Positions 40,567 through 52,000 are shown, numbered from the stretch's first letter. The stretch is 64,000 nucleotides of DNA from Acetobacter okinawensis JCM 25146 (GCF_000613865.1 NZ_BAJU01000001.1:229530-293529); one strand, 5' to 3'. Made by a program: numbers and translations. The notes: a model not told the origin generated them from the letters alone.

Positions 40567-41925
40567 ATGAAACCCGTAATTCTTGCAACCACTCTTCTTC
40601 TGGGTTTGCCAGCTCTGGTGGAAGCGCAGACGGTTCCAGTGGCTTTGACCCATGTCCGGATTATAGACGGTACGGGGGCGGCACCCATAGAGGATGGCAC
40701 AGTCGTCATGCAGGATGGTGTTATTGTAACTGCCGGGAGAGATGTTCCTCTCCCCCCGCATGCAAGGATCATCGACCGTTCGGGAATGACGGTACTGCCC
40801 GGCCTTGTGTCCGACCACAGTCATGTTGGGCAGTTGGAGGGGGTGCGCACGGGCCCGCAGTTTTATACAGCAGACAAGATTACTTCTGAACTGGCGCAAT
40901 ACAGGCGTTACGGTGTGACAACCGTTACGGCCCTTGGCAATAATGCTCCCAAGGTGTTTGATCCTATGCGCAAGGATGCGCATTTGGGTTTACTCCCTGC
41001 GGATCTGTTTGGTGTGGATCAGGGGATTGGGGTGCCCAAGGGGGCTCCGCCAGTTAACGTTGCGCCGGATCAGCTTTTCCGCCCCCATACGCCAGAGCAG
41101 GCACGCCGGAATGTCGATGTAATGGCAGACGAAGGCACAGATCTGGTTAAAATCTGGGTGGATGATTTTGACCGCTCGCTACCAGTTAAAATGGACCCGG
41201 CCATTATAGATGCTGTTGTGGATGAGGCGCATAAAAAACACTTGCGTGTTGCCGCCCATATTCATGACCTGGATGACGCGCAGCGTGTGGTCGCAAGTGG
41301 GGTCGATATTCTGGCTCACGGTGTGCGTGACAAACCCGTTCCCCCGTCTTTTGTGCAAACACTGAAGGAAAAGGGAATATGGTATATTCCCACGTTACAG
41401 CTCGATGAAGCTACGACCGCATGGGCAGATCAGCCCGCGTGGGTGCGCGCACCCTATGTTGTAGCGGGCCTGTCTGCCCCGTTACGCCAGCAGATCAACA
41501 CGCCTGCTTGGCGGAAGGAGAATGCTACAGGGGCCAAGGCGGAGTTTGCCCGTAAATCACTGGCTATGAATCTGCAGAATTTGAAAACCCTTTGGGATGC
41601 AGGTGTGAATATAGGGTTTGGCACCGACAGCGGCGCGACCCCTCTGCGGGTGCCCGGTGTTGCAGAACACCGAGAACTGGCACTGATGGTCAGCGCGGGC
41701 CTGCCGCCCCTGCAAGCCCTGCATGTGGCGACACAACAGGCTGCGCTCCTACTGAACCTGCACGACCGGGGCGTTATTGCCGCGGGTAAGAGAGCTGACC
41801 TGTTAGTGGTTGCAGGGAACCCGGCAAAGACGATTGCTGATGCCGACAGGGTGGTGGAAACATGGGAGAACGGTAATGCCGTAGCCGGCCCTGTGGCCCC
41901 AACAAGCACTCCACCATCTCCCTGA
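40567..41925 (+). CDS. Exported amidohydrolase family protein
   Basis: A 452-residue metal-dependent hydrolase with a signal peptide (residues 1-20, cut near VEAQT). Metal-site motifs: the first segment is LPGLVSDHSHVG (the usual HxH is here HSH), a Lys in DLVKIWVDDFD, His in AAHIHD, DILAHGVRD and the final Asp in GFGTDSGATPL. All ligand positions appear to be present, so it is probably active. GGAG is seven bases before this ATG; an in-frame ATG at 40555 lacks one. Similar proteins act on imidazolones, hydantoins or prolidase substrates; the substrate here is unknown. Confidence 0.88.
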   Translation: MKPVILATTLLLGLPALVEAQTVPVALTHVRIIDGTGAAPIEDGTVVMQDGVIVTAGRDVPLPPHARIIDRSGMTVLPGLVSDHSHVGQLEGVRTGPQFYTADKITSELAQYRRYGVTTVTALGNNAPKVFDPMRKDAHLGLLPADLFGVDQGIGVPKGAPPVNVAPDQLFRPHTPEQARRNVDVMADEGTDLVKIWVDDFDRSLPVKMDPAIIDAVVDEAHKKHLRVAAHIHDLDDAQRVVASGVDILAHGVRDKPVPPSFVQTLKEKGIWYIPTLQLDEATTAWADQPAWVRAPYVVAGLSAPLRQQINTPAWRKENATGAKAEFARKSLAMNLQNLKTLWDAGVNIGFGTDSGATPLRVPGVAEHRELALMVSAGLPPLQALHVATQQAALLLNLHDRGVIAAGKRADLLVVAGNPAKTIADADRVVETWENGNAVAGPVAPTSTPPSP

Positions 41926-41965
41926 GATGTAATCTGGATAATGCGTAAGGGAACTGGAGGATAGT

Positions 41966-43117
41966 ATGCATAAGTTTGGACTATTTTTGCTGGCGGCGGG
42001 TTGCATGGCAGCTCTACAGGCTTCTGCTTCACCGATAACCAGCAACCATGACCCCGCTTTTGGTGCTGTTGGTCAGGTCCAGATCATTGCAAGCATACCC
42101 GATCCGGATCCATCTGGTATTGCTGTGGTCAATGGCCGGTTATTTCTCACTTTTCCCAAGCACGATGGTGATCATGCCGGCCCGGTTCTGGCTGAATGGA
42201 AGGCGGGGCGTCTGATCCCCTTCCCTTCGGCGGCGTTTTCGGCTTCATCGCGCGGCGCTCCACAGACAAGGCTAATTTCTCCACATGGTATGATCACCGA
42301 TACATCTGGGAATTTATGGGTGATCGATGATGGCAAGATCAAAGGCCAGCCCATTCCTGCTGGAGGTGCCAAGGTTGTGGGGATTAACCCTGCAACCGGG
42401 CAGGTCATAGCCAATGTGCCTCTTGAGCGTGCATTGCTGCCACAGAGCCATATGAATGACCTGCGCGTTGATCTGACACATGGCGCAAAAGGTACCGCCT
42501 ATATTACGGATAGCTCGTTTGATGGTCATCCGGCTCTGGTGGTAATGGACCTTGCCACAGGCAGGCAGCGCCGGGTGCTGGAAAATACTGTTTCGGTTTT
42601 GCCGGACACGGGTTATCAGACCGTGCTGGATGGCCGCGTGCTGCATTATGACCCGGCACACCCTACATTTCCTGCTGGGGGAGCGGATGGGATTACCCTG
42701 TCAGCTGATTCCACACGAGTGTATTATGCGCCATTGGCTAGCCGCAGACTGTATAGTCTGCCAACTGACAAGCTGGCGGATTTTAACACCAGTTCTAGTA
42801 GTTTAGCCGCATCTGTTGTTGATGAGGGTGAAAAAGGTGCGGCTGACGGGTTGGCGACCGACCCGTGGAACCGGATTTATACGACGGCAGCCGATCATGA
42901 TGCGGTGTTCAGGCGCAACCCCGACGGCACGTTCGACCTGATTGCCGCAGACCCCCGGTTTGTCTGGCCTGATGGTATTTTTGCGGATCGGCAGGCTGTG
43001 TACGTTGTTCTGGGGCAGTGGAGCCGCCTGCCCCGCCTACACAATGGGCAGGATATGCGCAGACCTCCTTATTTGGTCGCAAAAATGCCGATAACTCCAC
43101 CAGACACGCAACATTGA
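41966..43117 (+). CDS. Major royal jelly/yellow-family exported protein
   Basis: A 383-residue protein with a signal peptide (1-21, cut near QASAS). The body is a six-bladed beta propeller of the MRJP/yellow type: NGRLFLTFPKHDGD, DTSGNLWVIDDGKI, NDLRVDL, YITDSS, and ADGITLSADSTRVYYAPLASRRLY. These proteins are scattered in bacteria, and gluconolactonase-like activity has been proposed. It follows the amidohydrolase by 40 bp and may share its transcript. It converges with fdhD. Confidence 0.85.
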   Translation: MHKFGLFLLAAGCMAALQASASPITSNHDPAFGAVGQVQIIASIPDPDPSGIAVVNGRLFLTFPKHDGDHAGPVLAEWKAGRLIPFPSAAFSASSRGAPQTRLISPHGMITDTSGNLWVIDDGKIKGQPIPAGGAKVVGINPATGQVIANVPLERALLPQSHMNDLRVDLTHGAKGTAYITDSSFDGHPALVVMDLATGRQRRVLENTVSVLPDTGYQTVLDGRVLHYDPAHPTFPAGGADGITLSADSTRVYYAPLASRRLYSLPTDKLADFNTSSSSLAASVVDEGEKGAADGLATDPWNRIYTTAADHDAVFRRNPDGTFDLIAADPRFVWPDGIFADRQAVYVVLGQWSRLPRLHNGQDMRRPPYLVAKMPITPPDTQH

Positions 43118-43148
43118 ACCGGGAGGCATGCTTGCGCGCGCGCTTTGG

Positions 43149-43976
43149 TCACGAGAGCGGCAGAAAGCACATGTTGTCTGGCTTGGCTGGGGACACAAGG
43201 GTCAGTCCCGCCTGTTGCGCGGTTCTGAGTGCCAGTGCCGTAGGCGCGGAAAGTGAGATCAAGGCACGCATGCCAGCAGCAATAGCTTTTGTGGCCATTT
43301 CGTAGGAGCAGCGACTGGTTAGCAGACAAAAACCCTCTGCAAAACTCAGTTCATTGTTTAAGCCATGGCCAATCAGCTTATCCAGAGCATTGTGCCTGCC
43401 CACATCCTCTCGAATAGACGTGATGTGACCGTTGGTGCTGCACCATGCGGCAGCATGGAGCATACCAATCCCGCGATTTAAGACCTGATGGTCGCGCAGA
43501 GTGGTCAGGGCGGAGCGTATGGCGGATAATTCCGGTGTGTATGGCTGAACTGTGTTGGACGTGCGCTGGAGCACACCAGCCATATCCGAACCACAGATTC
43601 CGCATCCGGTACGCCCAGCTATCGGGCGGCGACTGCGGGCCAGAACCGTACGGAGTGCATCTGCACTGATACGGATGTCGGCTTTTAATCCCCCATCAAC
43701 CGGTGTTATGGAAATCTGTCGGATATCAGAAAGATTTTTTACCAGACCTTCCGTTACAGAAAAACCGTTTACAAAATCTGCAATATTGTGCGGCGTGACC
43801 ATCATAACGGCATATTCAATGCCATTATAGGTTAATGCCAAAGGTACTTCTTCAGCCAGATTCAAAGTTTCTGCCGTTACAGTGGCTGCTGTGTTGGAAG
43901 ATGCGGGCCAGACTGCACGTTCTATATGGTATTGGGTAGCTATGGGGCGCTCTACGCTATCCGCACTACAGGCCAT
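43149..43976 (-). CDS. fdhD: Formate dehydrogenase accessory sulfurtransferase FdhD
   Basis: A 275-residue protein that moves sulfur from a cysteine desulfurase to the molybdenum cofactor of formate dehydrogenase. The sulfur-relay motif CGICG sits near residue 122. EDVGRHNALDK and LTSRCSYEM follow, both standard for FdhD. It overlaps mobA by 11 bases on the same strand. It belongs functionally to the fdo operon 3.5 kb away. Confidence 0.96.
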   Translation of the reverse strand: MACSADSVERPIATQYHIERAVWPASSNTAATVTAETLNLAEEVPLALTYNGIEYAVMMVTPHNIADFVNGFSVTEGLVKNLSDIRQISITPVDGGLKADIRISADALRTVLARSRRPIAGRTGCGICGSDMAGVLQRTSNTVQPYTPELSAIRSALTTLRDHQVLNRGIGMLHAAAWCSTNGHITSIREDVGRHNALDKLIGHGLNNELSFAEGFCLLTSRCSYEMATKAIAAGMRALISLSAPTALALRTAQQAGLTLVSPAKPDNMCFLPLS

Positions 43977-44601
43977 GGTGGTCTCTCATCCGGGTGTGCC
44001 AGATGGCTTGTACCGCTTGCAGGTCTTCTGGCGTATTGATGTTTAAAAATGGATCAAAGGAGCTGAGGGGCAAAAAATCAACCGGTCGGGAGCCCAACGC
44101 TTGCGTCAAAGTGCAGACACGCGTGTTCTGTTTTCTGTTCTGCTCCGTTATGCTTGTCAATTGCACAGCCAACAGTGCATGCGCTTTGTGCACAGGCCAT
44201 GCCGCAACCAAAGAGTGATGCTGCGTGGCATAGCTTGCGTAGGATGGTGCGGGTAGCAATGCGTTGACCAGAGTGTCCGGTATGCATGGCGTATCCACCG
44301 GCACGCTCACCAATACATCAAACCCGGCCTCTTCTGCCCATGCCAGACCACTCAGCACTCCAGCTAGCGGACCAACATTCTGCATTGTGTCTGCAAGCAC
44401 CGGGCAGTCCCATGCATCAAACCTCTGTGCATCGCCATTTGCACTTATGGCAATGGCAGCACACTGTTTTTTAAGGCTGGTTATAATCCAGTCCACGCAG
44501 GGTCGTTGGGCAATGTTCATAAAGGCCTTATCAGCATGCTGCATGCGCCTCCCCTGTCCGCCTGCCAACACCAGCCCTGCTATTTTTAGTGTGTGCTGCA
44601 T
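43966..44601 (-). CDS. mobA: Molybdenum cofactor guanylyltransferase
   Basis: A 211-residue GTP:Mo-molybdopterin guanylyltransferase that makes the bis-MGD cofactor used by formate dehydrogenase. The nucleotide motif is LVLAGGQGRRM followed by DKAF. VPVDTPCIP and the C-terminal FLNINTPEDL fit the family. The gene ends inside the start of fdhD (11-base overlap) and diverges from mobB. Confidence 0.95.
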   Translation of the reverse strand: MQHTLKIAGLVLAGGQGRRMQHADKAFMNIAQRPCVDWIITSLKKQCAAIAISANGDAQRFDAWDCPVLADTMQNVGPLAGVLSGLAWAEEAGFDVLVSVPVDTPCIPDTLVNALLPAPSYASYATQHHSLVAAWPVHKAHALLAVQLTSITEQNRKQNTRVCTLTQALGSRPVDFLPLSSFDPFLNINTPEDLQAVQAIWHTRMRDHHGL

Positions 44602-44697
44602 GGTTAATCGTATCTTTGCCTGTTTGTGCTGGTTATTGTGCGTTAGTCTGATTAAAAATCAATAGTTCTTCAATGCTATGTGGACTGGCCTGTTCTT

Positions 44698-45228
44698 ATG
44701 CTCATTCATCGCGAACGACGGATATTTGGGATTATAGGACGCAGCGGGTCAGGAAAAACGCATCTTATCAGTCATCTTATTCCATTTTTTTGTAAAAAAG
44801 GACTGCGTGTGTCCACTATCAAACACACTCACCACGGAGTGGATATGGATACACCGGGAAAAGATACATTCCAGCATAGAGAAAAAGGCGCTGTAGAGGT
44901 TATGCTGGCTACTCCAGCCCGCTGGTTTTTGCAGCACCAGAGCACTTGCCCACCCACGCTGGGTGAGTTGATACAGGCCATGCAGCCGGTTGATCTGATT
45001 CTGGTGGAGGGTTTTCACGAGCATGTTCCTGCCTGCATGGAAGTCTGGCGCCCCGTAACAGGCAAGGAACCACTTTACCCCCATATGTCCGGGATCAAGG
45101 CTATTGCAACCGATAGCCCAACCCTACATGAATCGTTGCAAGAAAAAGTGGTTTTTCCCATGACAGATGTTGAATCTATTGCTCATTATATTCAAGAGCA
45201 TGCTTTTTTGTGGACATCGGCAGACTAA
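44698..45228 (+). CDS. mobB: Molybdopterin-guanine dinucleotide biosynthesis protein MobB
   Basis: A 176-residue P-loop GTPase that helps MobA. Walker A is GRSGSGKTHL near the N-terminus; STIKHTHHG and LVEGFHEH are family motifs. The start is taken at the ATG (MLIHRERR) at 44698; a GTG at 44680 would add six residues. Neither has a strong ribosome binding site. It diverges from mobA-fdhD and converges with moeA, 16 bp away. Confidence 0.9.
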   Translation: MLIHRERRIFGIIGRSGSGKTHLISHLIPFFCKKGLRVSTIKHTHHGVDMDTPGKDTFQHREKGAVEVMLATPARWFLQHQSTCPPTLGELIQAMQPVDLILVEGFHEHVPACMEVWRPVTGKEPLYPHMSGIKAIATDSPTLHESLQEKVVFPMTDVESIAHYIQEHAFLWTSAD

Positions 45229-45244
45229 CCTGATGATCAAAAAT

Positions 45245-46518
45245 TTATACGGCACTAAACGGCATTGCCGAGCACCAGTCTCCCACATTCACAACATGTC
45301 CCGCTGGTATGCGTAGAATGCCAGACGCATATGAAAAACACAGCACGTCTGATGCTCCTTGAGATGGCACAAGAGAAAAAACACCCTCTTTGCCACTTGG
45401 GGCATACTGTACGGGTATTAAGCATGTAGCGTCAGGCGGGGATGAAAAAGCAAAACTGCTGCGTCCATACAGAGTTGTAGACGGTGTTCGTTGTGGTTTT
45501 ATTCCCGATATTGAACGTAAAAATGGTAAAACAAAAATCTGGGTGCATATGGCAGCAGCGCCAGGGTTGCCGGGCAGGCAGAAAACGGGCGTTTCGGCCA
45601 GCTGCATGAGCGTAAAGGGTTTGCCCGGTCGTATTTTAACCCGCCGGAACAGGCAGCGAGCTCCCAGTTGCTCCATAACGGGCAAGACATTGTCTGTCTG
45701 TCCAACAGAAATGCCACCGGTGGTGATGACTATGTCAGATTGTGCTGTGAGCTCTTTCACCGTGTTCCGCAGTTCTGCCTGACTGTCAGAGCCGACAATG
45801 CGATGCTCGACGTGCAGGCCCATGCTTTCCAACATCGCGCAAAGCATGGGTGTGTTGATGTCCGCGCGACAATCTGGCGCATCAGGTGCGAATTCAGCGC
45901 CATTAGCTAGCACGCCAATGCGGTAGGGTCTGTAAACAGCCAATTGCCGGACATTCTGGCTGGCAAGTAGGCTATATGCCGCCAGTCAAGCTTTTGTCCG
46001 GCATTGAGCAAGAGATGCCCTACCGGAAACTCTTCTCCCGCACGTCGAATGTTTTTGCCGACTATAGCGTCCGTTGTGTTCAGATGAATCATGCCATTAC
46101 GCATTGTCACGCGTTCACGGGCGATAACGCAGTCAGCACCAAATGGTATGCGTGCACCGGTCAGGATGGTAGCGGCAGTGCCTCGGCGATGTGTGCTCGG
46201 CTGATCCCCTGCGACAATATAGTCTTGTGGTGGCAGGCTTATGGAGTGCGCGTCTGTTGTGGGGATATCCGCGCAGCAGAAGGTGTAACCATCCATGGCA
46301 GAAATATCAGATTCTGGCCGTGAGGTCGTGGCTGACAGATTTTCTGCCAGAATGCGGCCATTGGCCTGAGAGAGTGGAATGGTATCAATTTTTGGACTGT
46401 GTAGCGTGTCCGCTAGAGCAGACAGAATGGTTTGTGCCTCATCATAATCAACCATGGCTGGAGCTGGTGTGGGTTTAATAACAGCCGGGGGCCGGGATGA
46501 AGGCACGCTACAGTCCAT
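45245..46518 (-). CDS. moeA: Molybdopterin molybdenumtransferase MoeA, frameshifted
   Basis: Inserts molybdenum into molybdopterin. Motifs SAMDGYTF, LTGARIPFGADCVI, TTGGISVGQTDN and CLPGNPGAA are all visible, but the frame changes near 45966. After DWRHIAYL the reading should continue ASQNVRQLAVYRPYRIGVLANG; one added base does this. The corrected protein has 424 residues, normal for MoeA. The first 20 residues are Pro-rich and may not all be translated; an ATG at 46455 is an alternative start. It lies 8 bp after fdhE on the same strand. Confidence 0.9.
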
Positions 46519-46526
46519 GGGTCGTC

Positions 46527-47442
46527 TTATACAGGGAAAGAAAACGGGTTAAGGCCAACGCGTTTGAAGCCTTCTGTTTCTATAGCTGCGTCCAGAGACA
46601 AACTCCCCAGATCATCAGCTACGGCTTCCAGTTCAGGGTCATAATCCAAGCGGAATGTTTTAATATACGTTGTACAGTCACCACAGGTTTCAATCTGGAT
46701 AGCAGATTTGGCGTCATCCAGTGTCCAGTGTTCAATTTGCCCGCTGGAACTACAGTCCACACAAACAGCACGTACGGTGCCAGCGCGCTTCGCATAAACT
46801 GCACTGCAAATATCGCAGCCCCTCGCGTGCGCCACCAAGCACTAGGCTTGCGACCGGTGGCGCATTGCAGCATGGGCAGTGAGCAGACTGTGTCGTGGAT
46901 GGCGGCAGATCCTGCGTTTGCCCAAGGGAGACAGCCTGCGCCCAACAGGTAGAGAGTGCAGCCCATAAAACAACGGAAACGCCTGCATCGACCTGCGAAT
47001 AATCCAAGTGCAAAAGATGGGTGGCAGTATGAGCCAGTTGCTCTTTGTCTGCCGATAGAGCGGCCAGTTTATCACCTACGCTCGAGGGGAGTATGGGAGC
47101 AACCTGCCCGACCAAGGCTGTGTAAGCTGCCTGCCAATATGGTATGTTTAAAAGGCTAGCCTGCAAGTGCGCGTGGTCGCGCTTCTGGTCAAGCAGTGTT
47201 CGTACGGTGGCTGCCTCATCAGGACCAAGAGGATTTTGCGCAATGTACTGCTGTTGGGCCTGCACCAGATGGACTAGAAAGCGAAAGTATTCTCCATTTT
47301 CTCCTAGTGCATCTGCCTGTGTGCTCAATCGTTGGATGCGGCGCGCATATAGCTTGTCCAGCACGGGAAAAATGACTGGGTCAATCTTGGCAACACCGGG
47401 TGTGCGCTTGTCTGGAGCAACAATATCGGACGAATGCAGCAT
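46527..47442 (-). CDS. fdhE: Formate dehydrogenase accessory protein FdhE, frameshifted
   Basis: A zinc-binding assembly factor of respiratory formate dehydrogenase. Two zinc sites can be seen: CPCCNAPP with CSLCEARWH, and VCVDC with CGDCTTYIK. The frame changes at about 46776; here removal of one base (a CC to C change) joins CEARWH to VRAVCVDCSSSG and on to the end NPFSFPV, the usual FdhE terminus. The corrected length is 304 residues. The start overlaps the fdoI stop as TGATG. Unlike the other splits here, this one is a base gain. Confidence 0.88.
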
Positions 47443-48095
47443 CAGCCGTGCCTTTTGGATGGCAGGGGTTTTGTCGGTGCGACTTCCTCTTCATACCAGC
47501 GGTCATGGTGCTGTCTGGCCCATGCACGGGTTACGTATCCACTGATCATGCCGCCAATGGACCCACGGACCCAGATCCCCATGTAAATATGCCCGATAAC
47601 AAGCAGGATTAACGCCAACCCGGCAACGGAATGTGCCAGAAGGGCCAGCCGGAGCACCGGAATAGGGAAAAGAGCAGCAAAATAGGCGCGCCAGATCATT
47701 AAGCCACTAACAAACAGTAGGCTGATGAGAGACATGATTCCCCAGAACAGAATTTTCTGTCCTGCGTTGTACTTACCGATCTGGAGTTTTTGTCCATGTT
47801 TGTTCAGTAGTACATCTACAATATGCTTGAACCATGTCAGGTCAGTGCGCACAAAAAGATTATGGTGCACAAAGCGGACAAACATACACATCAACAGCGC
47901 AAAGACGGCAATGCCCAGAAAAGGGTGTAGAACCCGTGCAAGCTGAGGCGGGCCAAGCACATAACCCAGCCAGTTCAGGCTCGGAAAAAACCATGACAGC
48001 CCCGAAAGCGCTACCAGCGTAAAGCAGGATACCATGCTCCAGTGGAACATACGGTCAATGAGTTTGGTACGTAAGACCAGAGTGCTGTTATCCAT
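47442..48095 (-). CDS. fdoI: Formate dehydrogenase gamma subunit, cytochrome b556
   Basis: A 217-residue inner-membrane cytochrome b with four transmembrane helices that passes electrons from the iron-sulfur subunit to the quinone pool. Likely heme His ligands are in FHWSMV, LHPFLG, LAHSVAG and IGHIYMG. Its C-terminus is Lys/Pro-rich. Its ATG overlaps the fdoH stop (TAATG), and its stop overlaps the fdhE ATG, so three genes are coupled. Confidence 0.94.
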   Translation of the reverse strand: MDNSTLVLRTKLIDRMFHWSMVSCFTLVALSGLSWFFPSLNWLGYVLGPPQLARVLHPFLGIAVFALLMCMFVRFVHHNLFVRTDLTWFKHIVDVLLNKHGQKLQIGKYNAGQKILFWGIMSLISLLFVSGLMIWRAYFAALFPIPVLRLALLAHSVAGLALILLVIGHIYMGIWVRGSIGGMISGYVTRAWARQHHDRWYEEEVAPTKPLPSKRHG

Positions 48096-49030
48096 TACGC
48101 ATCCCTCCCGTTTTCGTTCGGGTCATGTTCCGCATTGTCTTGTTTGCTTTTGGGCTCAGGCGGGGGTGTTTCGTCCGTGGTGTTTGCCCCTACTCCCATG
48201 TAGTGGACAAAAGCCCCTGCCAGCGTTGCAATAAAGCCCAGCGCGCCAACGGGCTTGAGCCATTCTTTCCATCCCCGCACGACCGGGCTGATTTGGGGGT
48301 TATCAGGCAGACGGTGGTACAGGCTGGGTTGGTCGGCATGGGTGAGAACATACATGACGTGTGTACCCCCTACCCCGGCCGGGTCATAAAGCCCCGCCCC
48401 CTCATGGCCACGGCTTTGAAGTTCCTGTACCCGTGTTGCGGCAAGGTCCTTCATCTCGGCCTTGGAGCCAAAGGAGATTGCACCTGTCGGGCAGGTTTTT
48501 ACGCAGGCGGGTTCCTGTCCCACGGCAACTCTGTCCGAGCAGAGCGTGCATTTGTAGGCATGGTTGTCTTTTTGGCTAATACGCGGAATATCAAACGGAC
48601 AGCCTGCAATGCAGTAGCCACAGCCAATGCACTGTTCGGACTGAAAATCTACAATACCGTTGGCAAACTGCAAGATGGCACCTGGGCTGGGACAAGCCTT
48701 AAGGCACCCCGGCTCGGCGCAGTGCATGCAGCCTTCCTTGCGTAAAAGCCACTCCAGCTTGCCGGCCTCATCTTCACGTTCATCAAAACGGATGACGGTC
48801 CATGTTTCTGCCGTCAGGTTGGCGGGGTTGTCATAAACACCCACGTTGTGCCCGATCTCATCGCGCAGGTCGTTCCATTCCGAACAGGCAACCTGACATC
48901 CCTTGCACCCTGTGCAAAGGGAGACGTCAATCAGCTTGGCCACTTCCTGCTCATGGCTGCGGGCCTGTGGCAATGGTGTCAGGCCATTGGTGGCGGAGCG
49001 GCGGATAATGTCTTGTGACTGCATACCCAT
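48095..49030 (-). CDS. fdoH: Formate dehydrogenase beta subunit, iron-sulfur
   Basis: A 311-residue protein with four ferredoxin-type [4Fe-4S] clusters that wires the catalytic subunit to cytochrome b. Cys groups: [35 protein letters not shown] and [11 protein letters not shown]...CVKTC. A single transmembrane segment near residue 265 anchors it to the membrane. The C-terminal tail is hydrophilic. AGGTG precedes the ATG at 49030, 9 bp past the fdoG stop. Confidence 0.95.
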   Translation of the reverse strand: MGMQSQDIIRRSATNGLTPLPQARSHEQEVAKLIDVSLCTGCKGCQVACSEWNDLRDEIGHNVGVYDNPANLTAETWTVIRFDEREDEAGKLEWLLRKEGCMHCAEPGCLKACPSPGAILQFANGIVDFQSEQCIGCGYCIAGCPFDIPRISQKDNHAYKCTLCSDRVAVGQEPACVKTCPTGAISFGSKAEMKDLAATRVQELQSRGHEGAGLYDPAGVGGTHVMYVLTHADQPSLYHRLPDNPQISPVVRGWKEWLKPVGALGFIATLAGAFVHYMGVGANTTDETPPPEPKSKQDNAEHDPNENGRDA

Positions 49031-49039
49031 CAGCGCACC

Positions 49040-52000
49040 TCAGACCTTTTCAACATTAACAAGAAAAGCTTTGAACTCCGGCGTCTGGGAGTTCGCATCC
49101 CCAATGCCGGGGGTCAGTGTGTTGGCCAGATAGCCTTTTCTGGCTGCCCCCTTAAAGCCCCAGTGGCATGGCACGCCAACCTGATCCAGATCCTTGCCCA
49201 TGACACTCAGCCGTTTGAGCCTTTTGGTTACAACGGCCTTGGCCTCGATATACCCGCGGTGGGAGGAGACACGCACCATATCCCCCGCGTTAATGCCAAG
49301 CTTGCCTGCCAGCTTGTCGCCTATTTCCACAAACTGTTCGGGCTGCATGATCGCATTGATTCTGGAGTGCTTGGTCCAGTGCCGGAACAACTCTGTAATG
49401 GAATAGGTCGTGGCAACATAAGGGTATTCGGTCGGGTTACCCATTCGGGGTTTTTCATCCGCATAAAAGCGGGCGGCAGGGTTCCGGAGTGCTGTTTTGC
49501 CCAGAGCGGAGGACAGAACTGGTGTTTCAGTCGGCTCATAATGCTCGGGGAAAGGCCCATCGACCAGCTTATCGCCACCGGCAAAGAGCAGACCGACGCC
49601 TTCGCTGTGCATGATATAAGGGCCGACGCCGCTATTGGGTGGAGATGTAAGCGGGTAATCGGGTACATCCGCCCCACCCCAGCGTTCCCCATCCCAAGCG
49701 ATAATCTGCCTTTTGGGGTCCCATGGGCGACCCTGCACGTCCAGCGAGGCACGGTTATACAGAATACGGCGGTTTGCGGGCCATGCCCATGCCCAGCCGG
49801 GTGTTGTGCCCAGACCTGTATCTGTATTGTCGCGTCTGGCCATTTGGTTGCCAGCCTGTGTCCACGAACCCGCAAAAATCCAGCAGAAGCTGGCAGTGCT
49901 GCCATCATCCTTCATGACCGCAAAATCGGGGAGCAGTTCGCCCCTGCGGACCACGACTTTACCCTTGTCATCCGTTATGTCCGCCAGAGCGTAGCCATTA
50001 GCTTCCTTGGCGACTTCCTCCGGGGTGGGGTCTTCCGGGGCCCGATAGTTCCACTGCATGTTCAGCACGGGCTCGGGGTATGCGCCGCCTTCCTTGGCGT
50101 ACAAGGCACGGAGCTTGGTAAAGATGGTGCCAATAATATGTCCGTCATTCCAAGCGTCACCCGGCGGTTTTGCACCTTCAAAATGCCACTGCAACCAGCG
50201 GGCCGAGTTGACGATGGAGCCGTTTTCCTCTGCAAAGCAGGAGGCAGGCAAGCGGAAGACTTCTGTTTGAATATCTTCCGGTTTGACGTCGTTATAGGTG
50301 CCCTCATTTTGCCAGAAATTGGACGTTTCCGTATCCAGCGGGTCCATGGTGACCAGAAAGCGAAGCTTTGACAGGGATTCGCGTATACGGTTTTTGTCTG
50401 GCATGGCAGCAAGGGGGTTAAAGCCCTGCGCAATATAACCGTTGACCTTGCCTTGATGCATCATTTCAAAATACGCCAGCATATCGTAGCTGCGATCCCA
50501 CTTTGGTAGCCAGTCGTATCCCCAGTTATTGGTGGGGGTTGCGTGTTCCCCCCAAAGGGTTTTCATCAGGCTGACAAAGAATTTGGGTGTATTGTGCCAG
50601 TAGTTGACCTGTCCAGGCTCATCCGCGTGGGGCACAACGGCCTGCATGTAGCTCTCCAGCGTTTGCTGGCTGTCCTTTGGGAGGTTCATGTACCCCGGCA
50701 GACGCAGCGACAGCAGACCAAGGTCGGTATAACCCTGAATGTTTGAGTGCCCGCGCAGAGCGTTGAGCCCACCGCCTGCCATACCAACATTACCCAAAAG
50801 GAGCTGGATCATGGCAGCAGTACGGATGATCTGTGTGCCGTTGGTATGGTGAGTCCAGCCCAGTGCGAACAGAATGGTGGATGTCAGGTCTGGTGCGCTG
50901 GTTGCGGCCAGAGTTTCGCAGACATGCAGGAAGTCTTTTTCGGGGGTGCCAGTAAGCTGGGCTACAACCTCTGGCGTGTAGCGCGCCGCATGCTGGCGCA
51001 ACAGGTTAATAACGCAGCGCGGGTTCTGGAGTGTCGGGTCAACAACAGCATACCCCTGTGCATCACGCTCGTAAGCCCATGATGATTTATCGTAACTCCG
51101 CTTTTCTGCATCGTAGCCGCTGAAAAGCCCTTCGTGGAAGCTGAAGTCCTCACGCACGACAAAGGGCGCGTTGGTATAGGATCTGACGTATTCATGCTGG
51201 ATTTGATCATGCGTGAGAAGGTAATTGATGACCCCCAGCAGAAAAGCGCCATCAGAACCAGCCCGAATGGGGGCATAAAAATCGGCTACGGCACACTGCG
51301 GTTAAATCGTGGATCCACGACCATAACCTTGGCACCATTGCGGATTTTGGCTTCCATAACCCATTTAAAACCGACCGGGTGTGCTTCAGCCGGGTTGCCG
51401 CCCATAATCAGTACAACGTTAGCGTTTTTAATATCCACCCAGTTATTGGTCATGGCCCCGCGGCCAAGGGTGGGTGCTAGAGCAGAAACCGTTGGCCCGT
51501 GGCACAGGCGCGCCTGACAGTCCAGCGCCAGCATACCCATGGAACGAGCGAATTTAAAGTCCAGCAGCCCGGTTTCATTGCTGGCGGCGGAGGACGCCAA
51601 CATGCCGGTGCTGAGCCAGCGATTAACAGTTTCGCCCTTCTCGTTTTTTTCTATAAAATTCTTGTCGCGGTCGTCCTTGAGCAGACGGGCAATGCGGTCG
51701 GTTGCTTCTTCCCAACTGATTCGCGTCCATTCCTTGCTTCCCGGGGCGCGATAGGATGGGTAATGCAGGCGGCCATCGCTGTGAATGAAATCAACCAGCC
51801 CTGCGCCTTTTGGGCAAAGCGATCCGCGGCTGACTGGATGATCGGGGTCGCCCTCGATATGAAAAATGCTGGGCTTGGCGTTTTTTGCACCATCGCCCAG
51901 AGAATACATGAGCAGCCCGCAGCCCACGGAGCAGTAAGTGCAGTTGTTCCGCGTCTCTTTTGCGCGCAGCAATTTATACTGCCGTGTTTCCTGCGCAAAA

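Noticed and set aside
49163..50371. 402-residue ORF opposite fdoG
   Set aside because: Antisense to the conserved catalytic subunit; no known motif.
51483..51520. Selenocysteine in formate dehydrogenase
   Set aside because: The active-site codon is a Cys codon in the QARLCHGPT segment, so no in-frame UGA or SECIS is needed.
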